Source: Aphrophora alni (taxonomy: Eukaryota; Arthropoda; Insecta; Hemiptera; Aphrophoridae). Taken from it: 64,000 nt of DNA. Where the stretch lies: positions 11,316,098 to 11,380,097 of the forward strand of contig OY740772.1 of the NCBI GenBank assembly GCA_963513935.1, in the 5' to 3' direction. The translations under genes and the position numbers were made by a program. The stretch's first letter is position 1. Each line of letters opens with the position of its first letter. The notes under the pieces are model-generated. The model made no database searches and was not told the DNA's origin. It saw only the letters and a program-made list of their open reading frames with translations. Shown here piece after piece: positions 1 through 10,508 of the stretch.

Positions 1-841
1 AAGTTATCGACAAAAAACTAAAAATAAAATTTCTTGGCGATTGTCTACAACAATCAAAACTAGTCAAACACCAACACATTTTTGAATTATGTTCTTTTGT
101 ATCCATGGAAACCAAGAAAATATAAATTAAATGTTGTAATAATGATGGTTTGCTGAATTAGTAGTTCATTTCTTTATTTTATAATTGTTACGTGGAGTTT
201 AAGTAGCTGTGCCTCAGACCCAATTGTGATTTGTGTCACAGTGTGCGTTATTTGTCATATTTCCATTAGTATTAATGCTAAAATAAAATGTAAACATGTC
301 ATTTGATTTGTTTATTAATAAATAATAGTATATTTTCTTGGTTTCCATGGATACAAATGAACATAATTCAAAAATGTGTTGGTGATATATTAGTTTTGAT
401 TGTTGTAGACAATCGCCAAGAAATTGTATTTTTAGTTTTTTGTCGATAACTCGGTTATCCTTTGACCTACAGAAAAAGTAAAAAAAATAAAATAAAAAAA
501 TTATTTATCGTTAGAAAAGAAAAATATTTTGTCTCTTGTACCCTAAGTTTTTTGTAAAGTTAACAGTTTTTGAGATATCTTTCGATAAAGATTTTAAATG
601 GACGCCATTTGGAAAACTATTAAAATAAAGTCTTGGTGTTTGGTACACTTGTAAAACGTAACATACAAAATATTTTTTCTGAATTTGAACTAAATATCTT
701 TACTATTTCTGCAGTTGTATGCGAATAGACGGGAAAAGAAGAAGGAATTCTACTGTATGTTATTTGACGTTTTTTATTACTTTTGATGTATATAATCCGA
801 AAATGAATTGCTAGTCCACCTTTTACGTTGCATCCTGTATA
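1..841. mobile_element. Foldback (FB) element, left part cut by window edge
   Basis: Positions 1-122 and 330-451 are near-perfect inverted copies: both contain the run from GTTATCGACAAAAAACTAAA through ATGTTC and CCATGGAAACCAAGAAAAT, on opposite strands, with about 200 bp of AT-rich DNA between them. The sequence then continues outward on the right to a terminus reading CATCCTGTATA near 841. Its reverse complement, TATACAGGATG, resembles the CAGGGTG-type ends of the other FB elements here. An internal GACGCCATTTGG and a TTTTTGAGATATCTTTCGA-like stretch are also family hallmarks. The left outer half lies outside the window. No transposase frame is visible, so it would be non-autonomous. Confidence 0.7.
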
Positions 842-1624
842 TTGTTAGGTTCATGTTAGATGACACCTGGTATCGTCAAAACTTGATATAGATTTTTTGA
901 CTTATCAGATAATTTTCCATGTACTGAAAAATCCAAATATTTTCTAAAAATAAATTGGACAAACTAAAATCTTTTCAAATGAACACACGACTTTTGCAAT
1001 GAAATTAAGATAGTTTCATATTCTTCCAAATAGTTTCTACCCTCCAACTGACGTTTGTAACTTTAATGAACTCTTCTGCACTTATTAAATCTCTATAAAA
1101 TAAACCATAGAGCAATGACCGTTGCCATGGTTACAGCATCTCAGGAAATTACAAATTACCTAAAGAACGCCGAGTTGCGCTGAGATTAAGTCGTGCCTAA
1201 AATGAGGAACTAAATTAGCTACAAGTTGAAGGAAATGAACGTTTTAGATTGTGTTGGAGGAAATTACCAGTCTGCGAGAGTTAATATCGATTTAATTCGA
1301 CTATTAAATCGGAATCTTGGACAGGTTCGCGTCAGCTGATTGTTTTAATTCTCATATAGTAATAACGTAGAGACAATGCAGTGGTTAATATTGTAATACA
1401 CCTTTCAGCTGCCAAACGTGTATTAAGAAGGGTTTTGATCGTCTTATTCTCTTCGTCTAGGTTTTATCCAATTTCTCGTATTACAATAGAAAGTTATGTG
1501 ATGGGGGGGGGGGGCAAATCTGTGTGTTTTTGAGGTTCTTATAGTCCAAAAGTGTTTCTTATTTGGTTCTTTTGGAAATTATCTCTGTCTATCGTTTGTG
1601 CAGTGCACTATGCGTGAACTTTAT
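842..1624. other. Unassigned AT-rich DNA
   Basis: I see no gene or clear repeat here apart from a run of 12 G at 1503-1514. Confidence 0.5.
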
Positions 1625-1780
1625 TTACCATATTTCGGGACGCTATTGGTTTTTTTTTTTTTTTTTTTTTTTTTACATAATTCAAAATTTGAAGGACTCG
1701 TTATAAGAAAATACACAACACTAACGATCCACTTTAACGATCTTATTTTACTCAAATCCAGTCTGTAAAGATAAAAAAAC
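1625..1780 (+). repeat. Degenerate K-family fragment with poly-T
   Basis: A 25-T run at 1650-1674 is followed by ACATAATTCAAAATTTGAAGG and AACTAACGATCCACTTTAACG. This resembles the K copies near 5400 and 41560, which carry a 'cells of Ser/Asn-free' AT-rich text around CAACGATTTTGAT. It is weakly conserved and the borders are approximate. Confidence 0.35.
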
Positions 1781-1814
1781 AGAATGCACTGGCCGGTAGG
1801 TTTTATTCTGGCCT

Positions 1815-2065
1815 ATATCACTAAAACGCTCAGGTGAGTAGTAAGAATGTAGCAGTCCTGAGGTATTCCTTACATCCTCTTGGGGTCTTTCCTATGAAGA
1901 CCAATTCTTCTTTTCTTTCATCTTTGACACAAACTATTTGAGAGGTAGTTGTCTATGTAGCTGGATCTAAACTTCATTTAATCTCTCTTTCAAATCTCTC
2001 TTAAAACTCTTGAATTAATTTCTCATCTGATTCTGACGCTATTAGAGTATTTGAAAGTTAGGAAG
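1815..2065 (-). repeat. Family C dispersed repeat
   Basis: The segment contains GTAGCTGGATCTAAACTTCA, CTCTCTTAAAACTCTTG and TCTGACGCTATTAGAGTATT. These correspond on the minus strand to the family C blocks (AATACTCTAATAGCGTCAG, AACAAGAGTTGGTCAAGAGA, GTAGATCCAGCTAGGACC). About 14 copies occur in the window in both orientations. No coding frame and no recognised tRNA-like head are visible, so the class (SINE, MITE or LINE tail) is unknown. Confidence 0.55.
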
Positions 2066-2304
2066 CTCTATTTTATGTTATTTTCTTCTCCTTTTACTTC
2101 ACCACATATGCATAGAGATAGTAGTCAAGAGGGTCAAACAATCGATGTCGAATTTATTTGCGGATATGTCGTTTTTGAGGTCTCCTGAATTTGAATTTTT
2201 TTATTATTTTTTTTTTATGTCCAAACACGTGTAACGAATTAAATTAAATTTGATATTAAATATTTTTAATAAGATTCTTCTTAAATATTTTTTAAAAGAT
2301 TGCT

Positions 2305-2400
2305 TCTATGGTTTGTATTTACAACTACTGAATGTCATATTTGGTGATAATTTGTTTTTGTTAGTTTTTTATTTGGGGATGGTTTTGAGAGAAAGTTTTG
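2305..2400 (+). repeat. Family D dispersed repeat, diverged
   Basis: It contains ACAACTACTGAATGTCATAT, TTTGGGGATGGTTTTGAGAG and AAAGTTTTGAATG. It matches in order the D block seen more cleanly at 4395, 5740 and 41925 (TGACATT, GGATGGGTGAGTGAGAAAGT, TTGTGCAATG). Confidence 0.4.
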
Positions 2401-2439
2401 AATGATTGTGCACCTTTTAATTTTAAGTTGACCGGTAAG

Positions 2440-2825
2440 TCTTCCACCGTTAAATCGAAAAAAAGTACAGTTCAGAATACGGAAGTCTCAAAAGATAATT
2501 TAAGATTGTACCCGAAAATTTGGAATACCCTTGGGATAAAATCATTTACTTTTCGTCGGACATCAAAAGTTTTCCGCCGTTAACAGAAAAAAAACTTTTT
2601 TTTTTTTTAATAATAAGCAGTTCAGAATGGAAGTCTAAGATAATTTAAGAATATACTCGAAAAGTTCGTATACTCTGAAATAAAATCATTTCTTCTTCAT
2701 CGGACAATAAAACCGTAAAAAAAAAGAGCTGTTCCGAATATGGACATCTCAAAAGTTAATTAAACATTGTACCCGAAGAGTTCTGATACCATTGAGATAA
2801 AATCATTTTCTCTTCATCTAATTTC
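2440..2825 (+). repeat. Three degenerate tandem copies, ~110-150 bp unit
   Basis: Three copies in a row share CAGTTCAGAAT-GGAAGTCT, GATAATTTAAGAT, TACCCGAAAA-TT, GATAAAATCATTT and CTTCATCGGACA. The CAGTTC-like anchor starts near 2468, 2618 and 2729. The short open frame 2398-2583 lies inside the first copies and is explained by the repeat. Confidence 0.6.
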
Positions 2826-3264
2826 CATGCGAAATATTTAAGATAATTATTTAATAAGAGTTTCTTAACATTTAAACGTTTTCTAAATAATTAATTATAA
2901 AGTCTAATTACAAATTGCACTACTTCCTTGTGTGTCAATAAATAAACCATTATATAAACACATTTAGTAATTAAATTTCCAAGGCCATGTTTGTAATTGA
3001 AAGACAAACAGTTGCTGGAATTGGCAGTAATTGATATATTGCAATTGATTGATCAATCAATCGACAATTGACCTTAGTTATTGAAATAATTTATCTATAT
3101 GTCAACTTAGTTCAGATTTGCGTCGGTCAGTCTGGACAATTGGTGAATCTGGTTTATTGGTTGTTTGCAATGTTTAGCAGATTTTAAACCGATTGAAAAC
3201 GTATTTAAATCAGTAGTTGTTTGATTCAAGATGATTATCATTTTTTTTAAAACGTTGATGGTAA
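2826..3264. other. Unassigned AT-rich DNA
   Basis: There is a small ATTGATTGATCAATCAATCG palindromic patch at about 3044-3063. I see nothing else to name. Confidence 0.5.
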
Positions 3265-3870
3265 TTTTCATGGTACTTACCCAGCCCTATCATACAATGT
3301 AATACAGACATATCCTCTAAAAGTTGGTCTCTTGACAGTTTTAGGGATTGTTATATTGTATTGGTAGATCAAGGGGGTTTGGAACTTTCTTCTTATCCAG
3401 GAGAGTGAGTTTGTTGAAAACAGATGATACACAGGTTCTCGTAATTGTAGCTCAGTACGTGACGTCGGCTACGCCTCAACTGGCCTCTTAGATGTGGCTC
3501 GGCTCTAGTGAGACTCGAAGGTTGTACAGTACCTTTGTGAAGGAGCCTGGATATCGTTGCTATACAAATAACACGATGGGCGGGGGGAGGGGGTTCAGGA
3601 TCCATATTATTATTTTGACACTATATTCACTATTTGTCGTAGAGAATTGAGGTTCGTATCATTTAATAGGGTTGTACGATACTTTATTCCCTTACACCAA
3701 ATTTCATGTTTCTCTCTTAATTAATTTTCGTGGCAGCTATCGTGCTTACGTACACACAACAACTACGACGAACGGGCGGCATTTCGAAAATTACTTTTCA
3801 GTTTGCTTAGGCCACGAAACGTCAAAAATCGGAGGTGAAATGTTGTTGGATTGTCAAACTGTGTGTACTA
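3265..3870 (-). mobile_element. Family ST repeat copy
   Basis: The left part (TTACCCAGCCCTATCAT, TTGTATTGGTAGATCAAG, CACTATTTGTCGTAGAGAA) matches 6255-6690. The right part (CGTGGCAGCTATCGTGCTTA) is the reverse complement of GCACGATAGCGGCCAC at 8450 and 63930. The same two parts occur in mirrored order at 8350-8990, which indicates one element of about 600-640 bp. The frames at 3393-3605 and 3672-3881 fall inside it and look incidental. Confidence 0.55.
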
Positions 3871-4189
3871 TAAAGATCTGAACTAGAGCCTGGACTATGA
3901 AATTATCTCATATATCTTGACCATTGATGCAAGATTGCCCAATTTTTTATTCGACTTATGATGCAAGTTTTTTTTTGCAAATTTTCAATTCTTTTATCAC
4001 AAAATCTAAATGTTTCAAAATGACGATCAGTTTTGGTTGATTTTTTATTTTAGCATTCGCACTTTTCGGCCCGGTTTTTTAAATTTTTTATCAGGTGTAC
4101 ATAGTTCCAGGTATGGGGAAAGTTATGTGATTGTTTAAACAAATTGATGTCACTATGTTTTGTGGATAATATATACGTTTTTAGGTCTC

Positions 4190-4400
4190 CTAAATGGACA
4201 TATTTTTACGATATCTTGGATCTTTCTTTTCATTTTTGTTTGTGATGTTTAAAGATTTGAGGGTAGCTGACATAAAACTATAATTTTCTCAATATCGACT
4301 GTACAGTTTTTACTCATGTGTAGCCTCGAAGGAGCCAAACTGAACGTATTGGTTGGTCGCCATCACTCCAAAAATACCAGTACGTCGGAAGTTTTGATTT
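4190..4400 (+). repeat. Family K repeat fragment
   Basis: It contains AACTATAATTTTCTCAATATCGACT and CGCCATCACTCCAAAAATACC. The order matches the K copy at 5310-5545 (ATTATCTCAAAATCCACTTC; CTTCATCTCTCCAAAAATG). It lies directly upstream of a D block. Confidence 0.4.
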
Positions 4401-4478
4401 ACAACTATCGGAATGTCATTAGTAGTGATGTGGTTTTGAAGATTGGAAAGTAAGAAAGTTTGTCCATCTTTTTACAAA
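4395..4478 (+). repeat. Family D repeat
   Basis: It contains TTTACAACTATCGGAATGTC, GTGGTTTTGAAGATTGGAAA and GTAAGAAAGTTTGTCCA. It follows K as at 5740, 33535 and 41925. Confidence 0.5.
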
Positions 4479-4849
4479 GTTTAATTTAGAATTGCAGCTA
4501 ATCCATGACTACCTTTCAACGTTTTTCTAGCTAATGTCACCGACTGAAACAACGTCCCGAGTCGCACTTCTCAATTCACTTAGATCCGGCGCAATTATTT
4601 TTGAACTAGTTTCACGTACAGTACTAAGTCGGCAGGTTTCTGTCTCTTTAACCGCCTGACTGACGTCCCAATTGTGTTACCTCGTAGTTTTGGAGGCAAA
4701 CCAATTGATGTTGGCTGTCACCAAGAGACTTTCTGATCCTGTTTGGTATCTATTGCGGTTATTCCATAGCGCGTTAACAATGCTGGGAAGACCCGTGTGC
4801 TGGAACTACGGTATGACTCGGATGTTGCCTTTCCTTGTACATCTCCACG

Positions 4850-5225
4850 CATAGTGACATTGAGTAAGGGTGTGGCAAGCCTGAAGTATCCTAGATGGAT
4901 CAACACATTTCTCCATGTAGTCTTGGGTCTTTCCTGTCAAACCCTACACTTTTTCTCTCTCTCCTTTGACACTATTAGAGTATTTAAGAGATAGAGTCTT
5001 TGTAGATGGATCTACACATTTCTTCGTAAAGTCTTGGGTTAGCTTCCTTCTCTTGCATCTTTTCTATCAAGCCCTACTATTGTAGAATCTACACCTTTGT
5101 GTAATTTTGGGTTGTCTTCTTCTCTTACATCTTTCATAGAAAGACCAACTCTTCTTATCTTCCAATCTTGACAGTATTAGACTAGAGTATATTCATAAGG
5201 TAGAGGTCGATTTTATAACTACTGC
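4850..5225 (-). repeat. Family C repeat, partly duplicated
   Basis: It contains GTATCCTAGATGGATCAACA, TAGTCTTGGGTCTTTCC, GACACTATTAGAGTATTTAA, then a second GTAGATGGATCTACACATTT block with CTTGGGTTAGC, and a third partial block ending in TTGACAGTATTAGACTAGAG. This looks like two or three overlapping C copies. The short frames around 4672-4994 are shadows of this repeat. Confidence 0.55.
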
Positions 5226-5309
5226 CTTATGGTAGATTTTTTTTTTCAACTGATAATTTAATAATTGACTTTTTTGGGAAGATGGAACATTATGCTTATG
5301 GGTCCTTAG

Positions 5310-5545
5310 ATGTAACACTAAGGAAATTTTGAGCAAATCAAACTTGGTATGTGGGCATATTAGAACCATATCTTGGCGCTTTATTTCTCATTTTTTGACA
5401 ACTCAAAATTTAAGGGTGACTGTATGAAAAACACAAAATTAGAATTATCTCAAAATCCACTTCAACGATTTTGATGTATGGATAAAAAAAAAAGTATTGG
5501 TCTTCATCTCTCCAAAAATGTGGGTGGATGATTGATAAAAAATAG
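5310..5545 (+). repeat. Family K repeat fragment
   Basis: It contains ATTTTTTGACAACTCAAAATT, ATCTCAAAATCCACTTCAAC, GATTTTGATG and CATCTCTCCAAAAATGTGGG. It is comparable to 41550-41720. Confidence 0.45.
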
Positions 5546-5734
5546 CAAGAAATTCGACATGAGATGTTATAAAATATAATTTCTCAAAATAGACTAAAAA
5601 ACAAACAAACAAAAAGAATCTTGACTGCCGTCATTAAAAGTGCGGTATTAATCAAATACGAATTACTCTGAGGCAAGGTATATTGGATAAGTAAAAAACG
5701 TATGGGGTATAATTAAATATATTTCAAAAACTGA

Positions 5735-5855
5735 ATCCTTGGTTACTTTTTGATGAAACTATCGACATTACATTTTTAATCATTTATTTTTAATGGGATG
5801 AGGTGAGTGAGAAAGTTTGTGCCGTGTTTTTACACAGTTTATTTACTCACAACTA
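5735..5855 (+). repeat. Family D repeat
   Basis: It contains GGGATGAGGTGAGTGAGAAA, GTTTGTGCCGTGTTTTTACA and CAGTTTATTTAC. This is one of the best-preserved D cores. Confidence 0.55.
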
Positions 5856-6254
5856 CATAGCAGACCACCCTGTACATAAACGCAGTAATAATAACCATTA
5901 ATTCCTCCATTAATACAGCCTCGAGACATACTTAATTCACTTCTAAACGTAATTTACAAAATATATAGTCGCTATACATAAGTCAGCGGTGTAATTCCGG
6001 ATCCTTTATGACTCATTTGGTTTCCTGCATCATCATCCTTCCTCTAGCTAAAGAACAAAACCGGTGAAGACAATAGTGAACAGGTCCTGTGTCATTGTTC
6101 CCCGTATAACCGGACAATGCTCTGGTGAAACTAGGAAATCTTGTGGATGCACACAAAGTGACCAGTCTGGTTTCCTTTCCTCGCAACTTGTACAGACATG
6201 GCTGTGTATTTAGTCCAGTATTATTATCTCTGAATGAAACGGATCATAACAATA

Positions 6255-6690
6255 TCTCATCATGGTATTTACCCAGCCCCATGCCCAGAAGTATGTATCA
6301 TGAGCCTTGTAGTAAATGTTAAATTGTATTGGTAGATCACGAGGTTTTGCCCAATAGGATAAGTTTGTTTAAAAACGTTGTTACACAGGTTGTGTGTACC
6401 TTGTACATTTTTTATATCCAACTACTTGTCGTTAGCTATACCTATCTTAACAGCTTCCACTCGCTTCGCTCGTGTCAGTGCTAGCGGACGTCGAAACTGT
6501 ACAAATGTGAAAAACTCGCTACGCTCGAGTTTGTGACTCGTACCTGACGGATTACTAAACTATACCAATAGTATTTTCTTGTGAGCTCAAGGCTCGAAAA
6601 TTAGATTTTCGACAAACTATTTGTCATCGTAGAGAAGTGGGCGTGGCACCATTGCAAGTGGAATTGAAATCTCCAAATTTCTATCTAATT
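6255..6690 (-). mobile_element. Family ST repeat, truncated copy
   Basis: It shares TTACCCAGCCC, TTGTATTGGTAGATCA, ACACAGGTT and CTATTTGTCATCGTAGAGAA with 3265-3660, but lacks the GATAGCGGCC part. It carries the GC-rich patch ACTCGCTTCGCTCG at about 6467 and again ACTCGCTACGCTCGAG at about 6511, which matches the CGAGCGCAGCGAGTGG patch at 8763. Confidence 0.5.
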
Positions 6691-6730
6691 TAGTCTCTTA
6701 AAGGTTGAATAACACACGCGAAATGAACAA

Positions 6731-7075
6731 ATAAAAAGGTCAACCGTATGCTAAAACCACATGACATATGTTAGGTTAGGTTAGGTTAGGTAAGATAAAA
6801 AGGTCAACCGTATGCTAAAACCACATGACATAGGTTAGGTTAGGTTAGGTTAGATTAGGTTAGATTAGGTTAGGTTAGGTTAGGTAAAAAGGTCAACCGT
6901 ATGCTAAAACCACATGACATAGGTTAGGTTAGGTTAGGTTAGGTTAGGTTAGGTTAGGTAAAAAGGTCAACCGTATGCTAAAACCACATGACATAGGTTA
7001 GGTTAGGTTAGGTTAGGTTAGGTTAGGTTAGATTAGGTAAAAAGGTCAACCGTATGCTAAAACCACATGACATTG
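6731..7075 (+). repeat. Compound array of TTAGG tracts and a 38-bp unit
   Basis: Five copies of a unit containing AAAAGGTCAACCGTATGC and TAAAACCACATGACAT (starting about 6731, 6797, 6885, 6959 and 7038) are separated by four tracts of GGTTAGGTTAGG, with a few GATTA variants. TTAGG is the canonical telomere repeat of most insects. The last 38-bp unit runs straight into family R DNA. Other R copies (near 46400 and 62235) carry the same CTAAAACCACA-type text at this end, so the 38-bp unit is the left end of family R duplicated together with TTAGG. Confidence 0.85.
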
Positions 7076-7445
7076 GTTCCGTAGGGATATAGGAACAGTA
7101 TGATAAAGTTAAAGTCTTTTAAACGGCCTAACGGAAACATTTTAATTTCTTCGTCAAACAAACATGGATATTCGTTATCAGAATAACTTTTAGTTTGATT
7201 TGATATCCCACACATGATATTTCCAAAAAAAAATTTTATCTATAGTTTTGGCCCCTTAACTACCCCAAGGTCATATTTTTTTACCGCTATATTTTTTCCA
7301 TACGTGGGGCAATAAAAATAATATATCTGTAAAGTGAAATATGTAGGATTTATCGTCTTGTCTGTGTAGTTGGGTACAACTTGCAGACAGACAGACACGT
7401 GATATTATAAGGTTCCCTGGTTTTACCTACGGACCAAACTAAAGA
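7060..7445 (+). mobile_element. Family R dispersed repeat
   Basis: Blocks in order: AGTCTTTTAAACGGCC, AATTTCTTCGTCAAACAAAC, CCCCAAGGTCATATTTTTTT, ACCGCTATATTTTTT, GTAGGATTTATCGTCTTGTC, TGTGTAGTTGGGT, CAGACAGACAGACACG and GGTTCCCTGGTTTTACCTAC. At least eight copies are in the window, three of them on the minus strand. No coding frame was seen, so it is probably a non-autonomous element or the untranslated end of one. Confidence 0.7.
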
Positions 7446-7544
7446 GAAATCATTGAAAATGTAATCCATCCTTTAATGGCTAATGAATTAGTTGTTTGTC
7501 ATCTCAGAATAACTGCTTTTAAAACTTAAGCGCTACACATTTCT

Positions 7545-7965
7545 CATTGTGTGGTTACATTAAGTTGTTTTCATACAGAAAACTATAATATATGATTTGG
7601 CAATGCAACTTAATTTCAAATAAAAATAATTTCTCCTATTTTAGGTCAGGCTGTGTTCAAGTTAGAGTGGGGGGGCATTAAATCCGACGCTTTACAATTA
7701 CGCTTAGCGTAAAATATTAATTTTTCGTTAAATAAACATACACATTATGAAATTAGAATAAATTAGATGCCCCCTTAAATTACCCCAATGTATTTTTTGT
7801 TGTTGCTGCTATATTTTTCCTATGTATATGTGAGACAATACAAAGAATGTAAATGAACATTTTGAGTATATGAGATTTACCGTCTGTGTAGTTGGGTGCG
7901 ACTTACAGAGAGACACGTGGTATTATAAGGTTCCCTTATATGTACTTCCTATACAAGAGTAAAAT
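7545..7965 (+). mobile_element. Family R dispersed repeat
   Basis: It has the R blocks with an upstream segment (TGTGTGGTTACATTAAGTTG, TCAAGTTAGAGTGGGGGGG) also seen at 23720 and, reversed, at 45905. It ends in ACTTACAGAGAGACACGTGG and AAGGTTCCC. Confidence 0.65.
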
Positions 7966-8349
7966 CAGTTAAACATCTGACGCTTTCCGATGTATTCTCT
8001 TCCTCCTTGTAGAGAACATCTTACCTGTGAATTCAGTTCAGTATCATCTCTGGATCATTAAATTCAATAACATGTAATCACAGCTTCCCGTATAACATAG
8101 GCTTTTCGTAATGAAAGTACCGGAACGGATGGCCTTGTCTCACCAATAGGAGACGATTAGGTTGATATCGATTTTGTGACACACATTGGATAGGTAAACT
8201 CGATTTATTCACCGTTATATAAATTACCTCGAAAATATTGGAGGTTCGAGAGAATCGTAACGTACGGTAACAATAGAAGTTCGGTTGTTCGTAAGTGTTG
8301 TACAATCTCTTTGGAGTGAAATAGTTGATAGTATATCAAGTTTGTCGCT

Positions 8350-8990
8350 AACATTTTGACATTGGTTTTTTGGACTGATCTATGCGTTTCAAGGCTTTAG
8401 GAAACCGAAAAAGTGATTTTAGAAATGCCAATCATCGTTGTCGTCTGTACGTAGGCACGATAGCGGCCACAAAAATAAGATGAACCTTAGTATAGGCTAC
8501 TCATACAGAACCCTGTGAAATTCAGTTTAATCGAATTTAAAATGCCAATGCCGGCCATTTTAAACAGTTTTTTTGGTTCTTATCTCGTGTTTAACATATA
8601 GACAATTTACAAATTTCAATTCTTAATGTAGTGGTACCAAACCGCCTCTCTACGATGACATAAGCGAATTTATTACCGAAAAATATAATTTTAAAGCCTG
8701 ACCTTTCAAACAAATGTGTTAATCGTATAGTTATGAGATCCGGCAGGGTCACGTCAAATGATTCGAGCGCAGCGAGTGGATATTTTTTATTATATATACA
8801 TCTGCAAGGCCCGCTAGGTCCCTGCGGTTGTGTCCCCCGAGCGGCCAGTGTCCTGTGCGTCGCATCTCCAGTTGACAGGTTTAGAGGTTATCCGTTGAAC
8901 GGCACATTTTTCTGCTCTATTCTTTCGCTCCCTGCTCTTTATACATGTTGCTAACTGAGACTCTGCCTAAAGGTTTATTACGTTTGTCAA
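8350..8990 (+). mobile_element. Family ST repeat copy
   Basis: It carries CGTTGTCGTCTGTACGTAGG with CACGATAGCGGCCAC, then CCTCTCTACGATGACATAAG and CGAGCGCAGCGAGTGG. It is arranged as the exact mirror of 3265-3870. It includes a locally GC-rich stretch (8805-8880). The 73-codon frame at 8733-8954 lies across this and resembles no protein I recognise. Confidence 0.55.
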
Positions 8991-9252
8991 TGATACATAG
9001 GCCAACATTCTTAGATTTATGGTAGTATTAATACACGATAAAAGATGTAGGAAAATGTTTTAGGAATTAAACATGTTCCAATAACTTGTTTAGGAAAAAG
9101 CTTACAATATCTGTTTTAAACTTTGATTTATGTTTTTTTTTTTTAAATCTTCGAAGTTAATTTTAGTAAAGTGACTCTAAAACATGTCAATTTTGAACCT
9201 AACCTAACTTATCATCGCTATCTTAGAAATCTCTTTCACTAGAAAAATTGCA
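8991..9252. other. Unassigned spacer
   Basis: It contains ACCTAACCTAACTTATC at about 9198, a two-copy CCTAA remnant. Nothing else is visible. Confidence 0.4.
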
Positions 9253-9790
9253 GCTCAACGGAAAGTCCCTAGACGTGGTAAATCCTTCTGCGGAGCTCAG
9301 ACCACGGGACGCTCAGCGGAAAGTCCCTAGACGTGGCAAGTCCTTCTGCGGGGCTCAGACCACGGGACGCTCAGCGGAAAGTCCCTAGACGTGGCAAATC
9401 CTTCTGCGGGGCTCAGATCACGGGACGCTCAGCGGGAAGTCCCTAGACGTGGCAAATCCTTCTGCGGGGCTCAGATCACGGGACGCTCAGCGGGAAGTCC
9501 CTAGACGTGGCAAATCCTTCTGCGGGGCTCAGACCACGGGACGCTCAGCGGGAAGTCCCTAGACGTGGCAAATCCTTCTGCGGGGCTCAGACCACGGGAC
9601 GCTCAGCGGGAAGTCCCTAGACGTGGCTAATCCTTCTGCGGGGCTCAGACAACGGGACGCTCAGCGGGAAGTCCCTAGACGTGGCAAATCCTTCTGCGGG
9701 GCTCAGACCACGGGACGCTCATCGGGAAGTCCCTAGACGTGGCAAATCCTTCTGCGGGGCTCAGACCACGGGACGCTCAGCGGAAAAAAT
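9253..9790. repeat. GC-rich minisatellite, 58-bp unit, 9 copies plus a partial
   Basis: Units begin GCTCAGCGGGAAGTCCCTAG at 9253, 9311, 9369, 9427, 9485, 9543, 9601, 9659 and 9717, with a partial at 9775. Spacing is exactly 58 bp throughout. Copies differ by only a few substitutions (GCGGAA/GCGGGA, GACCACGG/GATCACGG/GACAACGG). The unit is far richer in G+C than its surroundings. Within each unit GTCCC...GTGG can pair with CCAC-GGGAC over 9 bp with a TAGAC bulge. No open frame runs through the array on the ORF evidence available. Confidence 0.95.
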
Positions 9791-9926
9791 CGCCCTAGCA
9801 GATTCAAGAATTACTAAGTTCAGAAAACCAATTTAACATTTCCTACAATGCCTAAAATTTTTTGGGTATTATTATATTTTAGTAAATCTGTATTACATTC
9901 TATAATAGGGTTGGGTAAGTACCAAA

Positions 9927-10019
9927 ATGGCGCCAATCAACTTTTTTCAATTCGATGATGACCGAGAGGTTTTTCGCTTTAGAGGTACAATAACCGATCT
10001 GGCGTATTTTGCGAAATAG
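9927..10019 (+). other. Short protein-like open frame, 30 codons
   Basis: An ATG at 9927 opens a 30-codon frame that reads like protein (MAPINFFQFDDDREVFRFRG and then a hydrophobic end LAYFAK) before a TAG. It is preceded by GGGTTGGGTAAGTACC, the reversed end of an ST-like repeat. It could be a remnant of a transposon protein or chance. I do not recognise it. Confidence 0.2.
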
Positions 10020-10508
10020 TTTCGTTTAGTTGTTACCTTAGTTTTGTTGGTGAAAAATTAATGCAACGCTCCTTTCTATAGGTTTGTCCTTGGCATTGAT
10101 AAATAACCTATTAAAACAAACCAAGCTTGAAATTTGTAATAGAGACAGAAAGAGTTGACTTTGTGGAGGCGTACTGATCTCGTATTGTTCTCATGTTTAA
10201 TGGGCACACGTACACCGGAAACACGCTTGTATCTAATGGGCTTTCACTGCCACTGGGTAGCGGCCATTGTCAAATTACTGTTGGACACAATTTATGAAGC
10301 CATTTCCACGTGGGTGTATATGACGGGTTTGTCTGATGGTAGATCAATGTTGGAGCAGATAAAGTGGGGGAAAAGTAACTCTTGTTGTAAATTTTACATT
10401 TGAGGGTGCCTTAGAGACAGTCTTGGGAAGATTGTGGGAAATTTTGGTTTTGTAGATGAGTAGCCTACATGACCAATGATTAGTTTATTTTTATACTCGT
10501 TACGTATA

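Noticed and set aside
8733..8954. 73-codon frame in GC-rich DNA
   Set aside because: It spans the ST repeat, whose other copies do not keep the frame.
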